Shown: in pieces, positions 15,687-23,416 of the stretch
Layout: every line of letters begins with the position of its first letter
Position numbering within the stretch: the first letter of the stretch is position 1
NCBI GenBank assembly: GCA_023420415.1
Contig: JAEZWF010000003.1
Span: 77,641-141,640 of the forward strand
Length of the DNA: 64,000 nucleotides
Source of the DNA: Actinomycetes bacterium
GTDB taxonomy: Bacteria; Actinomycetota; Actinomycetes; Actinomycetales; Dermatophilaceae
Direction of reading: 5' to 3'
Position numbers and translations under genes: made by a program
Notes under the pieces: generated by a model
What the model was told of the DNA's origin: nothing
Databases searched by the model: none
Seen by the model: only the letters and a program-made list of their open reading frames with translations

Positions 15687-16817
15687 TCACTGGGGGTGAG
15701 GCGCCCACCGCAGGCCGAGCCACAACGCCAGCAACAGCACCAGGGCGGCCAGGCCGGCGAAGGCCACGCTGACGTCGACGTCGCGCTCCTGGGTGTCGAC
15801 CCGCTGCGGCAGGTCCTTGAACACCGTGTTCAGCTGCTCGGCGTCCTCGGCCTTGAAGTACTCCCCTCCGGTGGTCGAGGCGACCTGGCGCAGCGAGTCC
15901 TCGTCGACGACGAGGAAGTTACGGGCGCCGAACCCGAGGCCGCCGAGGCCCTGCGGCGGGCCGTCGAACATGCCACCGCCGAGCTGCTCGCTGGTGCACA
16001 CCATCTGGGTCGGTTCGTCGGTGCCGAAGCCGATCGGGTAGACCCGGACGCCGCGCTCGGCCGCCTGCTCAGCCGCTGACTCAGGGGTGACGCCACGGGT
16101 GTTGGCGCCGTCGGTCAGCAGGACCACGATCTCGGGTGCCTTGTCGCCCGATGGGGCGTCGGGGCTGCCCGGCGTCGACGGTTTCGGCGTGGGCGACGTA
16201 CCCTGGTCAGGCAGGTCCGGTGCGCCCGGATCTCCTTGCACCACACCCGCATCCGGGTCGGACGGCGCCACCTGCGGGTTGATCTCGGACACGGCGTCGA
16301 TGGACTTGAGGATCGCCGCGCCAATGGCCGTGCCACGGCCGGTCGTCAGCCCGTCGACGGCGGTGAGCAGCTCCTCGTGGTCGGTCGTCGGAGCCACCGA
16401 CAGCTGCGCGAACCCGGAGAAGACGACCAGCCCGATCCGAGTCCGGTCGCTCTGGTCGTCGACGAACGTGCGCACGGCATCCTGGGCCGCCGACATCCGG
16501 TTGGGCGACACGTCGGTCGAGCACATCGACCCGGACACGTCGATCGCGAGGATGACCGCAGAGCTCGAGACCGGCACCTCAGCACGCACCTGGGGGCGTG
16601 CCCCGGCGACGGCCAGGAGGGCGAGAGCGGCCAGCACCATCGCGATCGGGACGTGCCGCCGCCAGCTGCGCTGGCGCGGAACCGCCTTGCGCAGCAAGGC
16701 GACGTGCGAGAAGCGGATGGCTGCCCGGCGGCGTCGTCGCAGCTGCCAGAGGTATGCCGCGACGAGCACCGGGACGGCCAGCAGGCCGAACAGGACGTAG
16801 GGCAGGCTGAACCGCAC
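15687..16817 (-). CDS. VWA-domain membrane protein (BatA/BatB-like)
   Basis: The 376-residue protein has two N-terminal membrane segments (about residues 5-24 and 57-73), a von Willebrand A domain and a C-terminal membrane segment. The metal-ion-dependent adhesion site is intact (AIDVSGSMCS; later threonine and LLTDGANTRG). A Pro/Asp/Ser-rich loop of about 45 residues (TSPTPKPSTPGSPDAPSGDK) is inserted in the VWA domain. It is the last gene of a MoxR-DUF58-VWA-VWA operon, one base after its paralogue. Such sets are thought to assemble or protect envelope or metal-dependent complexes; the target here is unknown. Confidence 0.88.
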   Translation of the reverse strand: MRFSLPYVLFGLLAVPVLVAAYLWQLRRRRRAAIRFSHVALLRKAVPRQRSWRRHVPIAMVLAALALLAVAGARPQVRAEVPVSSSAVILAIDVSGSMCSTDVSPNRMSAAQDAVRTFVDDQSDRTRIGLVVFSGFAQLSVAPTTDHEELLTAVDGLTTGRGTAIGAAILKSIDAVSEINPQVAPSDPDAGVVQGDPGAPDLPDQGTSPTPKPSTPGSPDAPSGDKAPEIVVLLTDGANTRGVTPESAAEQAAERGVRVYPIGFGTDEPTQMVCTSEQLGGGMFDGPPQGLGGLGFGARNFLVVDEDSLRQVASTTGGEYFKAEDAEQLNTVFKDLPQRVDTQERDVDVSVAFAGLAALVLLLALWLGLRWAPHPQ

Positions 16818-16818
16818 G

Positions 16819-17796
16819 TCACACCACCCGCCCCGAGCGCAGGACCGCCAGCCCGGCGCCGAGGAGGAGCAGCACCGCGGCCGCAGCGGCGAACCACGAG
16901 GTGATCTCGCGTTCTTCGCTGCGGGTGGTCCACGCCAGGTCGATCGAGTCGTAGACCTTGGCGAGCGCCGCCGCGTCAGAGGCCGAGTGGTAGGTGCCGT
17001 CGGTGAGGTCGGCGATGCCCTGCAGCGTCGCCTCGTCGAGCGAGGTCGAGACCTGGAAACCGTCGATGTCGAGGACCGTTCCCTCGGGGCTGCCCAGCCC
17101 GATCGGGTAGACCTTCACGCCGGCGGCCGAGGCCAGCTCGGCCACCTGCAGCGGGTCCGGCTTGGTGGTGTTCTCGCCGTCGGACAGCAGCACCATCGCC
17201 GCAGACCCGTAGTAGCCGATCGGGACGTCGTCGAGGTTCTGGGACTGCGGGTCCACGGCGATGGGCCTGCCGGCGATGGCGCCCAGGCCGGTGACGATGC
17301 CGGCGCCGAGGGCGGTGCCGCCGTCGGTCCTGAGCCGGTCGATCGCCGCGGTGACCAGACCACGGTCCTCGGTCGGCTGCTGCGTGACGACAGCGCTGTT
17401 GCCGAACGCCACGACACCGAGCCGGATGGTCGAGGGCTGCCGCTCGACGAACTTCCGCGCGGCGGTCTTGGCGGCCTCGAGCCGCGTGGGCGCGACGTCC
17501 TTGGCGGCCATGCTGTTCGACACGTCGAAGGCAAGGATGACCGTGCCCTCCCGGTGTGGCTCGGCGATCGTTGCGGCCGGCCTCGCGACCGACACCAGCA
17601 GCAGAGCCAGGGCGCCGAGCAGGAGGGCCGGCGCGAGGTGGCGCCATCGGTCGCGACCACCCTCAGGAACCACCATTCCCTGCTGCGCCAACGCTTCTCG
17701 TCGCCGGGCGCGGCGGCGCAGCTGGCTCCGGTACCCGATCACCAGGACGGGTACGAACAGCAGCAGGAGGAGGGCTGCGGGCCACTGGAACGTCAT
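16819..17796 (-). CDS. VWA-domain membrane protein (BatA-like paralogue)
   Basis: The 325-residue protein has the same plan as its downstream neighbour: N-terminal membrane segments with a basic RRRARRREAL loop, a VWA domain with the adhesion-site motif AFDVSNSMAAKD, and a C-terminal hydrophobic segment (WFAAAAAVLLLLGAGLAVL). It has no Pro-rich insertion. The start overlaps the DUF58 stop as ATGA, so both are made together. The two paralogous VWA proteins probably form a membrane complex exposed outside the cell and controlled by the MoxR ATPase; this is inferred from the operon type. Confidence 0.88.
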   Translation of the reverse strand: MTFQWPAALLLLLFVPVLVIGYRSQLRRRARRREALAQQGMVVPEGGRDRWRHLAPALLLGALALLLVSVARPAATIAEPHREGTVILAFDVSNSMAAKDVAPTRLEAAKTAARKFVERQPSTIRLGVVAFGNSAVVTQQPTEDRGLVTAAIDRLRTDGGTALGAGIVTGLGAIAGRPIAVDPQSQNLDDVPIGYYGSAAMVLLSDGENTTKPDPLQVAELASAAGVKVYPIGLGSPEGTVLDIDGFQVSTSLDEATLQGIADLTDGTYHSASDAAALAKVYDSIDLAWTTRSEEREITSWFAAAAAVLLLLGAGLAVLRSGRVV

Positions 17797-18689
17797 TGCC
17801 GCCTCTGCCGGCGCAGCTCGGTGATGCGGGCCAGGGCGCGCACGAGGTCGTCGTCGGTCGAGACCTGGAAGAGGTCGGTGCCGGCCCGCCGTGCGGCACC
17901 GACCAGCTCCTCCTGCCGCTGCTCGGCCAGCTCGGTGAGCCGGGCGCGGAAGACCGGGTCGCTGGTGTCCACGAAGATCTGCTCACCGGTCTCGGCGTCC
18001 TCGACGTAGACGGCGCCCACGTCGGGCAGCTCGGACTCGCGCGGGTCGACCACCTGGAGTGCGACGACGTCGTGCCGGCGTGCCAGCAGGGCCAGGGGCT
18101 GCTCCCAGCCAGGCGTGCTGATGAAGTCGGAGACCACGATCACCAGGGACCGGCGGCGGGCCACGCCGAGCCCGGCGCGCAGCAGGGCACCGAGGTCGGT
18201 GGTGGCGTGGCCGGACGGTTCGGCGGGGGGTTCGAGGAGGGCCCGGGCGAGGCGCAGCACCTGGTTTCGCCCTTGACCGGGAGGGATCGTGCGCAGCCCG
18301 TCGTCGAGCAGCACGGCAGCGAGACGGTTGCCGCCGCGGGCGAGCAGGTGACCGATGGTCGTCGCGATCTCGGTGAGCACCAACGACTTCTGGCGGTCCA
18401 CGGGGCCGAACCCCATCGACGCCGAACGGTCCAGCAGCAACCACGCCGTGACCTCGCGGTCCTCGACGTACTCGCGCACGTAGGGGGTGTCCATTCGCGC
18501 CGTGACGTTCCAGTCGATGTGCCGTAGGTCGTCCCCGGCCTCGTACTCGCGCAGGTCGGTGAAGTCGAGCCCGCTGCCGCGAAAGAGCGTGCGGTAGTCG
18601 CCCTGCACCCGCCCGTCGAGCCGGCGCACGACCCGCCACTGCAGCCTCCGCAGCAGTGCCTCAGGGGTGACGGTCACCGGCTGTGCCAC
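17793..18689 (-). CDS. DUF58 domain protein
   Basis: The 298-residue protein is a soluble VWA-like DUF58 protein. The diagnostic region is GSGLDFTDLREYEAGDDLRH followed by IDWNVTARMDTPYVREY, and the degenerate adhesion-site motif is LLLDRSASMGFG. DUF58 proteins always travel with MoxR ATPases and are thought to link the ATPase to membrane VWA partners. Its GTG start overlaps the moxR stop by 16 bases and its stop overlaps the next VWA gene, so the whole block is one translational unit. Confidence 0.9.
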   Translation of the reverse strand: MAQPVTVTPEALLRRLQWRVVRRLDGRVQGDYRTLFRGSGLDFTDLREYEAGDDLRHIDWNVTARMDTPYVREYVEDREVTAWLLLDRSASMGFGPVDRQKSLVLTEIATTIGHLLARGGNRLAAVLLDDGLRTIPPGQGRNQVLRLARALLEPPAEPSGHATTDLGALLRAGLGVARRRSLVIVVSDFISTPGWEQPLALLARRHDVVALQVVDPRESELPDVGAVYVEDAETGEQIFVDTSDPVFRARLTELAEQRQEELVGAARRAGTDLFQVSTDDDLVRALARITELRRQRRQ

Positions 18690-19747
18690 GGGGTCCCGCC
18701 AGAGTCGGACGATCCTGCGCCACCGCCCTGGTAGGCCTGCTGGCGGCGCTCACGCAACGGCACGTCGGGCACGCTGACGGCGTCGAGGATCGGGGTGAGG
18801 ACGTCGTCGGCGCTCATGCCCTCGGCCAGGGCCTCGTACGACAGCACCAGCCGGTGCCGCATGACGTCGCGCGCGAGGTCACGGATGTCCTGCGGGCGGG
18901 CGAAGTCGCGACCGCGCAGGAACGCCAGGGCCTTGCCTGCCAGCACCAGGTTGATCGACGCGCGCGGGCTCGCCCCGAACGACAGGTAGCGCGCGAGGTC
19001 CGGCAGCCCCACCTGCCCGGGCGAGCGGGTCGCGGAAGCCAGCCGGACGGCATACTCGATCAGCGCGGGGTCGACGTAGACCTCGTCGCTCTGGCGCTGG
19101 TAGTCGACGAGCTGGTCGATGGTGAGCACCTGCTGCGCCCGCTCGAACCGCGTCGTCATCCGCTCGACGACGACGAACTCCTCTGCGGGAGAGGGATATC
19201 CGATCAGCGTCTTGAGCATGAACCGGTCGACCTGCGCCTCCGGCAGCGCGTAGGTGCCCTCGGACTCGATGGGGTTCTGCGTCGCCATGACGAGGAAGGG
19301 GTCGGGCGCGGCATACGTCTCACGGCCGATCGTGACCTGGCGCTCCTGCATCACCTCGAGCAGGGCGCTCTGCACCTTCGCCGGTGCACGGTTGATCTCG
19401 TCGGCGAGGACGAGGTTGGCGAAGACCGGGCCGAGCGAGACCTGGAAGTCGCCCTCCTTCTGGTTCCAGATGCGGGTGCCGATCACGTCGGCCGGCACCA
19501 GGTCGGGCGTGAACTGGATCCGCTGGAACTGCCCGCCCATCGCCTCGGCCAGCGTCTTGATCGCCATCGTCTTGGCCAGACCCGGCACACCCTCGACCAG
19601 GAGGTGACCGCGCGCCAGCAACGCCACGAGCATGCGCTCGAGCAGCACGTCCTGGCCGACGATGGTCTTCTTCACCTCGTACAGCGCCTGCTCGAGCGGG
19701 TGCTGTGCCGGCGGCCTGGTGGTCAGGTCGGGACGAGTGGGTTCCAT
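18674..19747 (-). CDS. moxR: MoxR-family AAA+ ATPase
   Basis: This 357-residue AAA+ ATPase acts as a chaperone that activates or assembles VWA-containing partners. It has Walker A GVPGLAKT, the Walker B and following residues VLADEINRAPAKVQSALLE, sensor 1 MATQNPIESEGTY and the arginine-rich ALPEAQVDRFML; the C-terminal lid includes SFGASPRASINLVLAGKALA. The lysine in GLAKT is present. An in-frame GAGGAG ribosome site precedes the ATG at 19747. It lies 19 bases after the stop of a membrane-anchored protease, extending the usual MoxR-DUF58-VWA operon by one gene. Confidence 0.93.
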   Translation of the reverse strand: MEPTRPDLTTRPPAQHPLEQALYEVKKTIVGQDVLLERMLVALLARGHLLVEGVPGLAKTMAIKTLAEAMGGQFQRIQFTPDLVPADVIGTRIWNQKEGDFQVSLGPVFANLVLADEINRAPAKVQSALLEVMQERQVTIGRETYAAPDPFLVMATQNPIESEGTYALPEAQVDRFMLKTLIGYPSPAEEFVVVERMTTRFERAQQVLTIDQLVDYQRQSDEVYVDPALIEYAVRLASATRSPGQVGLPDLARYLSFGASPRASINLVLAGKALAFLRGRDFARPQDIRDLARDVMRHRLVLSYEALAEGMSADDVLTPILDAVSVPDVPLRERRQQAYQGGGAGSSDSGGTPWHSR

Positions 19748-19766
19748 GCGTGCTCCTCTGCCGTGC

Positions 19767-20624
19767 CTACTGCTCGGGTGCCCCGGCGGACCCGCCGGCG
19801 CTCGCGATGGGCACGGCGAAACCGATGCCCACGAAGAAGTTCTGCTCGGACGGGTTGGCGAGGCCGGTCACGATGCCGACGACCTGGCCGTCGCGGTTGA
19901 GCAGCGGACCGCCGGAGTTGCCCGGGTTGACCGCTGCGTCGAACTGGATGAGTCCGGCGAGGGTGCGGCTCGCGCTGACCTTGATCGAGCGGTCGAGCGC
20001 CGACACGACACCCGCGGACAGCGAGTCGGCCAGTCCGAGCGGGTGCCCGACGGCGAAGACGTCGTCACCGACCTGGGTCCCGCCGCCGAGGACTGCCGGC
20101 ACGACGACCTTCGGCAGGCTTCGGGGGGTGAGGGACGCGGTGTCGTTCGCCTCGGTGGCCTCCTTGACGGTCGCCACGGACTGGGTGCCGTCGGCGAACC
20201 GCACGGTGATCGAGTCGGCGTCCCCGACGACGTGCAGGGCGGTGAGGATGGTGCCGTCCTGGCTCACGACGACGCCCGCACCGGTGCCGCGCTCGGCCCC
20301 TTGGTCGCTGGTGCCGGTGGTGCTGATGACGACCATCGAGGGCGCCACCACGCGGTATGCCGCGGCCGCGTCCGGGGGTGCCTGGCGCGCCTTCTTCTCG
20401 GCGTCGGCGATGCCGTTCTGGACCGCCCTGTCGACGTCCGCCCTGGAGATGGGTGGGGTGTCGGGGCCGCGGGTGAGCGCGAACGCGATCGCGGCGATGA
20501 CTGCCACGACGACCGCGGCGACGAGCGCGATGGTCCGGTTCGGTCTCCACCGGCGGCGCGGCGCAGCCTCGGGCGCGGGTTCCTCCTGCCCCCGGTCGAG
20601 CAGCGATGCTCCTTGCCGGTCCAC
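19767..20624 (-). CDS. membrane-anchored trypsin-like serine protease (HtrA/DegP type, no PDZ)
   Basis: The 285-residue protein has an Arg/Pro-rich cytoplasmic start, one membrane segment (TIALVAAVVVAVIAAIAFAL, about residues 31-50) and an external protease domain. The triad is visible: His in TALHVVGDAD, Asp in EANDTASL and Ser in VNPGNSGGPLL, with the oxyanion context GHPLGLADSLSAGVVSALDR. No PDZ domain follows, and the protein ends soon after the catalytic domain. The GTG at 20624 is chosen because TAGGCT lies 7 bases upstream. It starts the minus-strand run that continues with moxR; whether it is functionally linked to that complex is unknown. Confidence 0.88.
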   Translation of the reverse strand: MDRQGASLLDRGQEEPAPEAAPRRRWRPNRTIALVAAVVVAVIAAIAFALTRGPDTPPISRADVDRAVQNGIADAEKKARQAPPDAAAAYRVVAPSMVVISTTGTSDQGAERGTGAGVVVSQDGTILTALHVVGDADSITVRFADGTQSVATVKEATEANDTASLTPRSLPKVVVPAVLGGGTQVGDDVFAVGHPLGLADSLSAGVVSALDRSIKVSASRTLAGLIQFDAAVNPGNSGGPLLNRDGQVVGIVTGLANPSEQNFFVGIGFAVPIASAGGSAGAPEQ

Positions 20625-20631
20625 GTGTGCG

Positions 20632-20637
20632 AGCCTA
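20632..20637 (-). promoter_or_regulatory. -10 element TAGGCT of the protease-moxR operon
   Basis: TAGGCT on the minus strand ends seven bases before the GTG at 20624 and there is no ribosome site, so the operon's first gene is probably leaderless. The next clear hairpin upstream (20711-20758) would separate this transcript from the SET gene. Confidence 0.6.
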
Positions 20638-20710
20638 CGTCGGGCTCGCCCCGCACGACATCGGGGCGGTTCATTCACGGCAACTTCTCAGGTTCGCCCG
20701 CCGCGCGCTC

Positions 20711-20758
20711 TTCCGGGATGCCAGGGGCGCGACTGGCTGCGCCCCTGGCATCCCGGAA
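20711..20758 (-). terminator. 20-bp perfect hairpin downstream of the SET-domain gene
   Basis: Arms 20711-20730 (TTCCGGGATGCCAGGGGCGC) and 20739-20758 are exact inverted copies around an 8-base loop. The hairpin begins 14 bases after the SET gene stop in the direction of transcription and before the protease promoter, a good place for termination. No U-run follows. Confidence 0.7.
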
Positions 20759-20771
20759 CTGCGCAGCGCGG

Positions 20772-21284
20772 TCAGGCGCCCGCGTCGATGAGCCGCTGGA
20801 GGTATGGCGGCCACCACCCGGCATACCGCTGTCGCAGCTGCGGGATCCGCCAGTCGTCGCCGGTCACCATCTGGCGGCACCGCGTGGAGGGGCAGTGGCA
20901 GCGCAGCACCCAGCCCGCGTCGACGGTGCTCGTCGAGTAGTCGCTGGTGAGCTCGTCGCCGCCGGCGATGTCGGTCATCGCGACCAGCGTGTACTCGTCG
21001 GCCCACCCGAGGTTCGGGTCGCACGCGTGGTTGGCGAACCGGATGTCGCCACCCGGCGCGAGCAGCAGGTGCCGGCCCGCGTCCACCACGACGGTGTCGA
21101 CGTAGCCGTCGGCGTCCGCGAACGCCGCGCGCAGGCCGGCGTCGTCGACGATCCGGCCGCCGAGCCGGGCCACGACCTCGCCCGCCGCGAGCGGGGCTGT
21201 CGCGAACAGCCCGCGGCCCGCGATCGGGGACGGGCGCACCTCGACCTCGGCGTGCAGCCAGTGGTCCGGCCGGGGCGGGTGCAT
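20772..21284 (-). CDS. SET-domain protein, putative protein lysine methyltransferase
   Basis: The 170-residue protein has the core SET motifs: PSPIAGRGLFATAPLAAGE at the start, FANHACDPNLGW (the NHxCxPN pseudoknot motif that binds S-adenosylmethionine and the substrate lysine) and ELTSDYST. A C-terminal Cys-rich piece (RCHCPSTRCRQ) resembles a post-SET zinc site. Bacterial SET proteins methylate ribosomal, histone-like or unknown proteins; the target here is not predictable. The start is either the ATG at 21284 or one three codons upstream at 21293. It is divergent from paaK with a 40-base gap. Confidence 0.85.
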   Translation of the reverse strand: MHPPRPDHWLHAEVEVRPSPIAGRGLFATAPLAAGEVVARLGGRIVDDAGLRAAFADADGYVDTVVVDAGRHLLLAPGGDIRFANHACDPNLGWADEYTLVAMTDIAGGDELTSDYSTSTVDAGWVLRCHCPSTRCRQMVTGDDWRIPQLRQRYAGWWPPYLQRLIDAGA

Positions 21285-21324
21285 GCCGGCCATCCAACCA
21301 CCGGGTGGTGCAAGGATCGGCCCC

Positions 21325-22605
21325 ATGGACAACGGCGTTCCCTCCACGGTCGAGCAGCTGCGAGCTCTCCAGCTCGACCGGATGCGGCAGACCCTGCGGC
21401 ACGCGTACGACAACGTGCCGCACTACCGGGCAGCCTTCGGCGACGCGGGCCTGACACCGGACGACCTGACCGAGCTCGCCGACCTCGCGCGTTTTCCCTT
21501 CACCGCCAAGGCCGACCTGCGCGACAACTACCCGTTCGGGATGTTCGCGGTGCCCCGTGAACAGGTGGTGCGGGTGCACGCGTCGAGCGGCACCACCGGG
21601 CGGCCGACCGTCGTCGGCTACACCCGCGACGACATCGACATGTGGGCCGAGGTGATGGCGCGCTCGATCGAGGCCGCGGGCGGGCGGCCCGGCGACGTGC
21701 TCCACGTCGTCTACGGCTACGGCCTGTTCACCGGCGGGCTCGGCGCGCACTACGGCGCGGAGCGGCTCGGGTGCACCGTTGTGCCGGTCAGCGGCGGCAT
21801 GACCGAGCGCCAGGTCCAGCTCATCCAGGACTTCCAGCCGCGGGTCATCATGGTGACGCCGAGCTACTTCCTCGCGATCCTCGACGAGATGGAGGCGCAA
21901 GGAGTGGACCCGGCATCGACCTCCCTGGAAATTGGCATCTTCGGTGCCGAGCCGTGGACCGAGCAGATGCGCGAGGAGGTCGAGCGCCGCTCGGGCATCA
22001 GGGCAGTCGACATCTACGGCCTCTCCGAGGTCATCGGGCCCGGTGTCTCGCAGGAGGCTGGGGAGACCCAGGACGGGCTGCACATCTGGGAGGACCACTT
22101 CTACCCCGAGGTGGTCGATCCCGTGACCGGTGAGGTGCTACCCGACGGTGAGGAGGGTGAGCTGGTCTTCACCTCGCTCACCAAGCAGGCGATGCCCGTG
22201 ATCCGTTACCGCACAAGGGATCTCACGACGCTCAGCCCCGGCACGGCATACCCGCAGTTCCGTCGCATGGCCAAGATCACGGGACGCACCGACGACATGA
22301 TGATCGTCCGTGGCGTCAACGTCTTCCCCTCCCAGATCGAGGAGCACCTGCTCACGATCGATGGGCTGACGCCGCACTACCTGTGCGTGCTCACCCGGCC
22401 GGGACGCATGGACGAGCTGACCGTGCAGGTCGAAGCCGCGTCGGGCCAGTCGACGCCGGCCGAGCGCGAGGCCATGGCGACGCAGCTGCGCTCGCGGGTC
22501 AAGGACCGGGTCGGCGTGACGATCGCCGTGGAGGTGGTCGAGCCGCACGCCCTCGAACGCTCGCTCGGCAAGGCCAAGCGGATCAGCGACCAGCGTCCGA
22601 GGTAG
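21325..22605 (+). CDS. paaK: phenylacetate--CoA ligase
   Basis: PaaK activates phenylacetate to phenylacetyl-CoA using ATP, the entry step of aerobic phenylacetate breakdown. The 426-residue protein has the AMP-binding loop ASSGTTGRP at residues 86-94, YGYGLFTGGLGAHYGAE, FGAEPWTEQMR, DIYGLSEVIGPG and the hinge and C-terminal segment RTDDMMIVRGVNVFPSQIEE. Length is normal. The rest of the paa pathway is not in the window, so the ligase may serve scattered catabolic genes or another aryl acid. The ATG at 21325 follows AAGGA; the longer frame overlaps the divergent SET gene. Confidence 0.92.
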   Translation: MDNGVPSTVEQLRALQLDRMRQTLRHAYDNVPHYRAAFGDAGLTPDDLTELADLARFPFTAKADLRDNYPFGMFAVPREQVVRVHASSGTTGRPTVVGYTRDDIDMWAEVMARSIEAAGGRPGDVLHVVYGYGLFTGGLGAHYGAERLGCTVVPVSGGMTERQVQLIQDFQPRVIMVTPSYFLAILDEMEAQGVDPASTSLEIGIFGAEPWTEQMREEVERRSGIRAVDIYGLSEVIGPGVSQEAGETQDGLHIWEDHFYPEVVDPVTGEVLPDGEEGELVFTSLTKQAMPVIRYRTRDLTTLSPGTAYPQFRRMAKITGRTDDMMIVRGVNVFPSQIEEHLLTIDGLTPHYLCVLTRPGRMDELTVQVEAASGQSTPAEREAMATQLRSRVKDRVGVTIAVEVVEPHALERSLGKAKRISDQRPR

Positions 22606-22646
22606 CCGCCCTTCCCGTGCGGGTGAAAGCGTGTAATCATCATTAT

Positions 22647-23159
22647 ATGACAGCGCGAACGACGGCGGAGGCCTGGCTGGCCGGCCGCATCCCGAAGGGC
22701 TGGTTCACCGGCCCGGTCGAGGTCCAGCGCGACCGCGACGAGCTCATCCTCTGGGGTGACCTCGCCGCCCCCGACCTCCCCACGGGCGCCGACGACGCCG
22801 AGCGCGCCGTCGCCGCCCGTGGCGCGGCCAAGACCTTCCGCGAGGACACCCGCGAGCAGCGCATCGAGATCGCCCGCGAGCTCGAGCACCTCTCCGGCCG
22901 CAAGGTCAGCTGGGGCGTGCGCGTCGGCGACGAGGAGCTCCTGTTCACCCACCTCGCCGCGCCGGTCATGACCCGGCTGCGCCAGCCCGAGCGCAAGGTG
23001 CTCGACACCCTCGTCGACGCCGGGGTCGCCCGGTCCCGCGCCGACGCCCTCGCGTGGTGCGTCAAGCTCGTCGGTGAGAAGTCCGACACCTGGCTCGGCG
23101 AGCTGCGTGAGGCGATGGAGCAGGTCGAGAAGGTCCGCGCCAAGGGCCCGGACGCCTGA
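22647..23159 (+). CDS. conserved actinobacterial protein of unknown function upstream of clpC
   Basis: The 170-residue protein begins MTARTTAEAWLAGRIPKGWF, has a charged middle with a long helix (AKTFREDTREQRIEIARELE) and ends with a helical segment (ARSRADALAWCVKLVGEKSD) that loosely resembles ribbon-helix-helix-adjacent helices. I do not recognise a named family. The coding bias is normal, but the start region is unusually AT-rich (TAATCATCATTATATG), and an AATCAT hexamer lies six bases before the ATG, suggesting a leaderless start. It is followed by a hairpin terminator, so it is a single-gene unit. Confidence 0.7.
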   Translation: MTARTTAEAWLAGRIPKGWFTGPVEVQRDRDELILWGDLAAPDLPTGADDAERAVAARGAAKTFREDTREQRIEIARELEHLSGRKVSWGVRVGDEELLFTHLAAPVMTRLRQPERKVLDTLVDAGVARSRADALAWCVKLVGEKSDTWLGELREAMEQVEKVRAKGPDA

Positions 23160-23176
23160 GGGCGCACCCAAGGCGA

Positions 23177-23208
23177 GGTATGCCGCGGGGCCGGCCCCGC
23201 GGCATACC
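23177..23208. terminator. perfect 16-bp palindromic hairpin built on GTATGCCG
   Basis: GGTATGCCGCGGGGCC is followed directly by its exact complement, giving a 32-base palindrome (loop formed by the central GGCC bases). It starts 18 bases after the stop of the upstream gene. The outer stem is the recurring 8-mer on both strands. It separates the upstream gene from the clpC control region. Confidence 0.8.
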
Positions 23209-23222
23209 GTCGCCCTCCCCGG

Positions 23223-23239
23223 GTTCGCCCACGGCGAAC
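23223..23239 (+). promoter_or_regulatory. ClgR-like operator upstream of clpC
   Basis: GTTCGCC-CAC-GGCGAAC is a 7-bp perfect palindrome that fits the CGCYNANRGCG core described for ClgR, the activator of clp protease genes in actinobacteria. It lies about 178 bases before the clpC start, in the 257-base gap that also contains a possible -10 TAGCAT at 23377-23382. Binding by ClgR is inferred from the consensus, not shown; no clgR gene is in the window. Confidence 0.65.
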
Positions 23240-23416
23240 ATGAGTGAGCCGGGCTCACCTGCGGGGAACAGGCGGCGGGTGGGTCACGTTCCCCACCATG
23301 AGTCCCCTCACCCCGCATGACGAAGCCTCGATCGGGTATCGGTCGGTGAAAGGCGACGCCGCGGTCAGGGAGCACGGATAGCATCGAGGTGATCTCGATA
23401 GGCAGGAGCAGAAGAG

